From an uncultured Granulicella sp. (GTDB taxonomy: Bacteria > Acidobacteriota > Terriglobia > Terriglobales > Acidobacteriaceae), in contig CALMON010000008.1 in the NCBI GenBank assembly GCA_937871785.1, forward strand, positions 1 through 43,017: a stretch of DNA of 43,017 bases, given 5' to 3'. Under the pieces are notes generated by a model, which saw nothing but the letters and a program-made list of their open reading frames with translations, did no database searches and had not been told where the DNA came from. Every line of letters begins with the position of its first letter. Position 1 is the stretch's first letter. Below, piece after piece: positions 40,539-43,017 of the stretch. The position numbers and the translations under genes were made by a program.

Positions 40539-41738
40539 TCAGACGCGGAGGAGCTCATTCTGGGCAGGGCCGGAGACCATGGCCCGACCGGGCCGGGTGA
40601 TCATGTTGACTTCGTTGCGAATGCCGAACTCGCCCGGGAAATACAGGCCCGGTTCTACCGAAAAGCAGGTGTTCGGCAGCAGCAAACGTTCGTCGTGAGT
40701 TTCAAGGTTGTCGAGGTGCGCTCCATTGCCGTGGAGCTCAACGGCAATGTTGTGGCCGGTGCGGTGGGTGAACTGGTCGGCGAACCCGGCGGCGCGAATC
40801 ACGCCACGCGCCGCGTCGTCGGCTTGCCAGCCGGCGATGGTCTGATGCGCGGCATAGGCGGTTTGAACAGCGGCGATGGCGGCATTGCGGGCGTCGCGGA
40901 CGGTCGCAAAAACCAGGGTTTCTCGGTCAGTCGGCGAGCGGTCGACGACGGCCGTCCAGGTGATGTCGTACCAGATGGCGTCGGGCTGCGGCACGGCAGG
41001 ATCGCGGTCGAGACCCAGCTTGGCCCAAAGGTCGATCAGGACGAAGTCGCCGCGGCGGATGGAACGAGACGTGGCGGCGGTGGGTTCATAGTGGGAGTCC
41101 GCGGAATTCGGTCCGGCGGAGCAGTTCGGGCCGTGGTCGGTGAAGAGGCCTTCGCGCCCGAAGCCGCTGAGGATGTGTTGCACGACGGCCATCTCGTCGG
41201 TTCGCCCGGCCTGCGAGCGGGTTTGATCGCCGATGAACTTCCACGCCGATTCGAGGACGCGGTCGACGCGCTCTTGAGCTTCAACATGCGTGGTTATCTG
41301 CGCGTCGGTGAGCACGGCTTCAAACAGGCTGACCAGATCGGCCGAGCTGCGGACGTCCTTGCCGAACGAGCGGACAAGCTCCACGGTGCCGGCATCGACC
41401 ATGGACACGTACATGATGGCGTTGCGCGGGGAGTATTGCATCGCTATCGTCGTGGCGCCGGTCAGCATCGCCTGAAGCTTTGCTTCAAGCTCCTGCCAGG
41501 AACTGTACTCGGCTTTGACGCCGGGCAGCGTGTCGAGCTTGCCGGCCTCAATGCGATGAACGAGTTTTTGCGGTTCACCGGTCGCCGGCACGAAGTAGAA
41601 CCAGCGGCGCGACACAAACGACGCAGCGTCAAGACCGAGGATGCGGTAGGCGATCGGGTCGCGATGGTGGTGATCGTAAAAAAGCCAGCCATCGAGTTTC
41701 TGGTCGCGCAGAGCGGTTTGAAGGGCGTCGAGAGTCAT
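40539..41738 (-). CDS. M24 family metallopeptidase (Xaa-Pro aminopeptidase-like)
   Basis: The enzyme is expected to remove an N-terminal residue before proline, using two metal ions in a pita-bread fold. All five metal ligands are readable: Asp in V-L-I-D-L-W-A, Asp in Y-D-I-T-W, His in H-R-T-G-H-N, Glu in S-V-E-P-G-L-Y, and Glu in R-N-E-V-N-M. The N-terminal ~170 residues form the creatinase/prolidase-N domain. ATG 41738 gives a 399-residue protein; the ORF to 41780 adds a basic leader without a ribosome site. It is upstream of, and co-directional with, the MscS gene. Specificity is inferred from the family. Confidence 0.93.
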   Translation of the reverse strand: MTLDALQTALRDQKLDGWLFYDHHHRDPIAYRILGLDAASFVSRRWFYFVPATGEPQKLVHRIEAGKLDTLPGVKAEYSSWQELEAKLQAMLTGATTIAMQYSPRNAIMYVSMVDAGTVELVRSFGKDVRSSADLVSLFEAVLTDAQITTHVEAQERVDRVLESAWKFIGDQTRSQAGRTDEMAVVQHILSGFGREGLFTDHGPNCSAGPNSADSHYEPTAATSRSIRRGDFVLIDLWAKLGLDRDPAVPQPDAIWYDITWTAVVDRSPTDRETLVFATVRDARNAAIAAVQTAYAAHQTIAGWQADDAARGVIRAAGFADQFTHRTGHNIAVELHGNGAHLDNLETHDERLLLPNTCFSVEPGLYFPGEFGIRNEVNMITRPGRAMVSGPAQNELLRV

Positions 41739-41927
41739 CAGAAGCCTAGTGTAGTTGGCGGCGGCGATTCTTTTACACATCTTTCCGTTTCCGTGGCGGA
41801 ACTACATGCGTCCGCGTGACGTAGAACGGTCGTAGTGATGAACGTACGGAAAGTTCCGCCGCAACGGCTTGCGCCATGGTGGTGAGCGGCAAAGGCTGGC
41901 ACAAAGAACGGTGAAGGTGAAGCAGTG
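41739..41927. other. Divergent promoter region
   Basis: About 190 bp separate the M24 peptidase (minus) and DUF5916 gene (plus) and must hold both promoters. No repeat, RNA or clear consensus is seen. Confidence 0.35.
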
Positions 41928-43017
41928 ATGTTGGCAGGAAAGCGGATAAGGCTTGCGCGTGTAGCGCTGGCGTGGGCCGGTGTGTTGTTGTGCGGCGCGT
42001 GTGCGGCGCAGGATACCAAGAGCGGCGCGGCCGGCGCAGTGACGACCGGAGCCGCAAGCGGTGTGGCCGCCGGGGCGGAAGTCGGCGCGGCCAAGCAGCC
42101 GACGACGGACGATCGCAAGGTTCCGCTGCTGTCGAAACCGGTGACTCTGGCGGATTTCGCCGGCATGAAGCCGGGCGGTGCGGTCGCTGGGGAAATGTCG
42201 GTAGCGGATAACTTTTCGCAAACGTCGCCGACCGATGGCGCGCCCCCGAGTGAAAAGACGGCGGTCTACTTCGGACGCACGAAGTCGGCTCTGTATGTTG
42301 TGTTTCTTTGCTTCGACAAGCACCCGAACCTTATCCGTGGGCACCTGGCGCGGCGCGAAAACATCCTGAACGACGATACGGCGCAGATCATTCTCGATCC
42401 GTTCCAGGACCGGAGGCGCGGCATCCTTTTCCAGGTAAACCCCGTCGGTGTGCAGGCAGATGCCTCGTTTACCGACAACAATGGGCCGGATTACAGCTAC
42501 GACCAGGTCTGGAATTCGGAGGCGAAGGTGAACACGCAGGGGTGGATGGCGATCATGGTCATTCCGTTCCAGAGCCTGCGGTTTCGCTCGGCGGGCGGCA
42601 ACTGGGGCATTGTGGTTTCGCGCAAAATACCACGCAACAATGAGACCGACCACTGGCCCCGGGTGTCACAGTCGATCAACGGCACCCTGGCCCAGGAAGG
42701 GACGCTGCGCGGCATCGAGGGTGTGACGGGATCGCACAACATCCAATTGAATCCGTATGCGATTGCGCAGAACGAGAAGTCGCTGGACGCGACCAATCCC
42801 GTAGCTCCCGCCTTTCGCGACCGACATCTCGAGGGCACCGGCGGTGGCGACGCGAAGCTGATTGTGAAAGATTCGATCGTGGTCGACGCGACGATCAACC
42901 CGGACTTCAGCCAGATAGAATCCGACCAGCCGCAGTTCACGGTGAACCAGCGATACCCGGTGTATTTCCCGGAACTGCGTCCGTTCTTTCTTGAAAATGC
43001 CAATTACTTCGCGACGC
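41928..43017 (+). CDS. DUF5916 protein with CBM9-like N-terminus, 3' truncated
   Basis: The gene runs off the window and is missing from the ORF track. From ATG 41928 (GTGAAGGTGA upstream) it gives 363 residues without a stop. A signal peptide (K-R-I-R-L-A-R, hydrophobic run, L-L-C-G-A-C-A-A-Q) leads an Ala/Gly-rich linker. Residues about 100-260 form a CBM9-like beta-sandwich: A-V-Y-F-G-R-T-K, L-Y-V-V-F-L-C-F-D, N-D-D-T-A-Q-I-I-L-D-P-F, and F-Q-V-N-P-V-G-V-Q-A-D. The sequence then moves to the DUF5916 barrel region: I-N-P-D-F-S-Q-I-E-S-D and F-F-L-E-N-A-N. Family members are outer-membrane proteins of unknown substrate, perhaps tied to glycan use. Confidence 0.9.
   Translation, partial: MLAGKRIRLARVALAWAGVLLCGACAAQDTKSGAAGAVTTGAASGVAAGAEVGAAKQPTTDDRKVPLLSKPVTLADFAGMKPGGAVAGEMSVADNFSQTSPTDGAPPSEKTAVYFGRTKSALYVVFLCFDKHPNLIRGHLARRENILNDDTAQIILDPFQDRRRGILFQVNPVGVQADASFTDNNGPDYSYDQVWNSEAKVNTQGWMAIMVIPFQSLRFRSAGGNWGIVVSRKIPRNNETDHWPRVSQSINGTLAQEGTLRGIEGVTGSHNIQLNPYAIAQNEKSLDATNPVAPAFRDRHLEGTGGGDAKLIVKDSIVVDATINPDFSQIESDQPQFTVNQRYPVYFPELRPFFLENANYFAT

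Noticed and set aside
39347-40600. 417-residue plus ORF opposite MscS
   Set aside because: Antisense to the MscS beta domain; no recognisable domain.
40695-41819. 374-residue plus ORF opposite the M24 peptidase
   Set aside because: Antisense to the metal-ligand motifs of the peptidase; no family features.
1-43017. CRISPR array, insertion sequence, prophage or integrase
   Set aside because: No regularly spaced repeats, transposase, integrase or att-like duplication was seen. Both tRNA genes are flanked by ordinary housekeeping or metabolic genes.

Overview
The window is GC-rich bacterial chromosome, densely coded on both strands, with no phage, plasmid, insertion-sequence or CRISPR signature. 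The gene content points to a Gram-negative soil bacterium of the Acidobacteriota (Terriglobia / Acidobacteriaceae type). The pointers are several exported outer-membrane barrels whose signal peptides end in A-Q, two OmpA-type proteins, a DUF5916 protein, a class I fumarase, an etfBA plus membrane Fe-S oxidoreductase operon, and an EF-P with a PGN-type loop. The phylum is an inference from gene content; no 16S or other marker is present.

Layout. 1-7.2 kb: a FecR-like exported protein, elongation factor P, an outer-membrane barrel, an acylphosphatase-apt-alcohol dehydrogenase run, a Tat-exported lactonase with a small hypothetical gene, and a second barrel. 7.2-7.6 kb: a decayed Uma2-family nuclease remnant. 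7.6-11.7 kb: class I fumarase, an OmpA protein with an Ala-rich coiled coil, and an SDR. 11.8-16.2 kb: a tight etfB-etfA-(EtfD-like Fe-S membrane oxidoreductase) operon, probably passing electrons from ETF to the quinone pool. 16.2-20.1 kb (minus): nitrilase, glycosyltransferase, DinB protein and a DUF3298-like lipoprotein. 20.15 kb: tRNA-Ser(TGA). 20.3-23.3 kb (minus): a GMC oxidoreductase overlapped by an unusual protein that joins an alpha/beta hydrolase to a gluconate-dehydrogenase subunit-3-like domain. 23.6-26.3 kb: an SDR-SRPBCC-zinc ADH operon. 26.4-29.5 kb: an exported beta-helix protein and an MFS transporter. 29.6 kb: tRNA-Cys(GCA). 29.7-32.8 kb: 1-Cys peroxiredoxin, PhzF protein, a hairpin-dense non-coding stretch and a single-domain response regulator. 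32.9-39.1 kb (minus): recG at the end of a long co-directional series that also holds two small membrane proteins, three YsnF/AvaK (DUF2382) stress-type proteins and a membrane-anchored OmpA-domain protein. 39.4-43.0 kb: an MscS channel, an M24 peptidase and a truncated DUF5916 protein running off the window.

The most interesting items are: (a) the GMC oxidoreductase / hydrolase-subunit-3 fusion, a candidate periplasmic or membrane dehydrogenase with a built-in hydrolase; (b) the three-copy YsnF array interleaved with an OmpA-domain protein, next to an MscS channel, which looks like an envelope-stress module; (c) EF-P with Asn at the position normally occupied by the modified Lys/Arg; (d) RecG with an altered motif II (DEQPP instead of DEQHR) and an insertion of about 100 residues; (e) the EtfD-like protein with a tail of about 200 residues carrying three R-K-x-W motifs; and (f) the hairpin-dense segment upstream of the response regulator. 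Functions rest on motif recognition by eye; no database search was possible.
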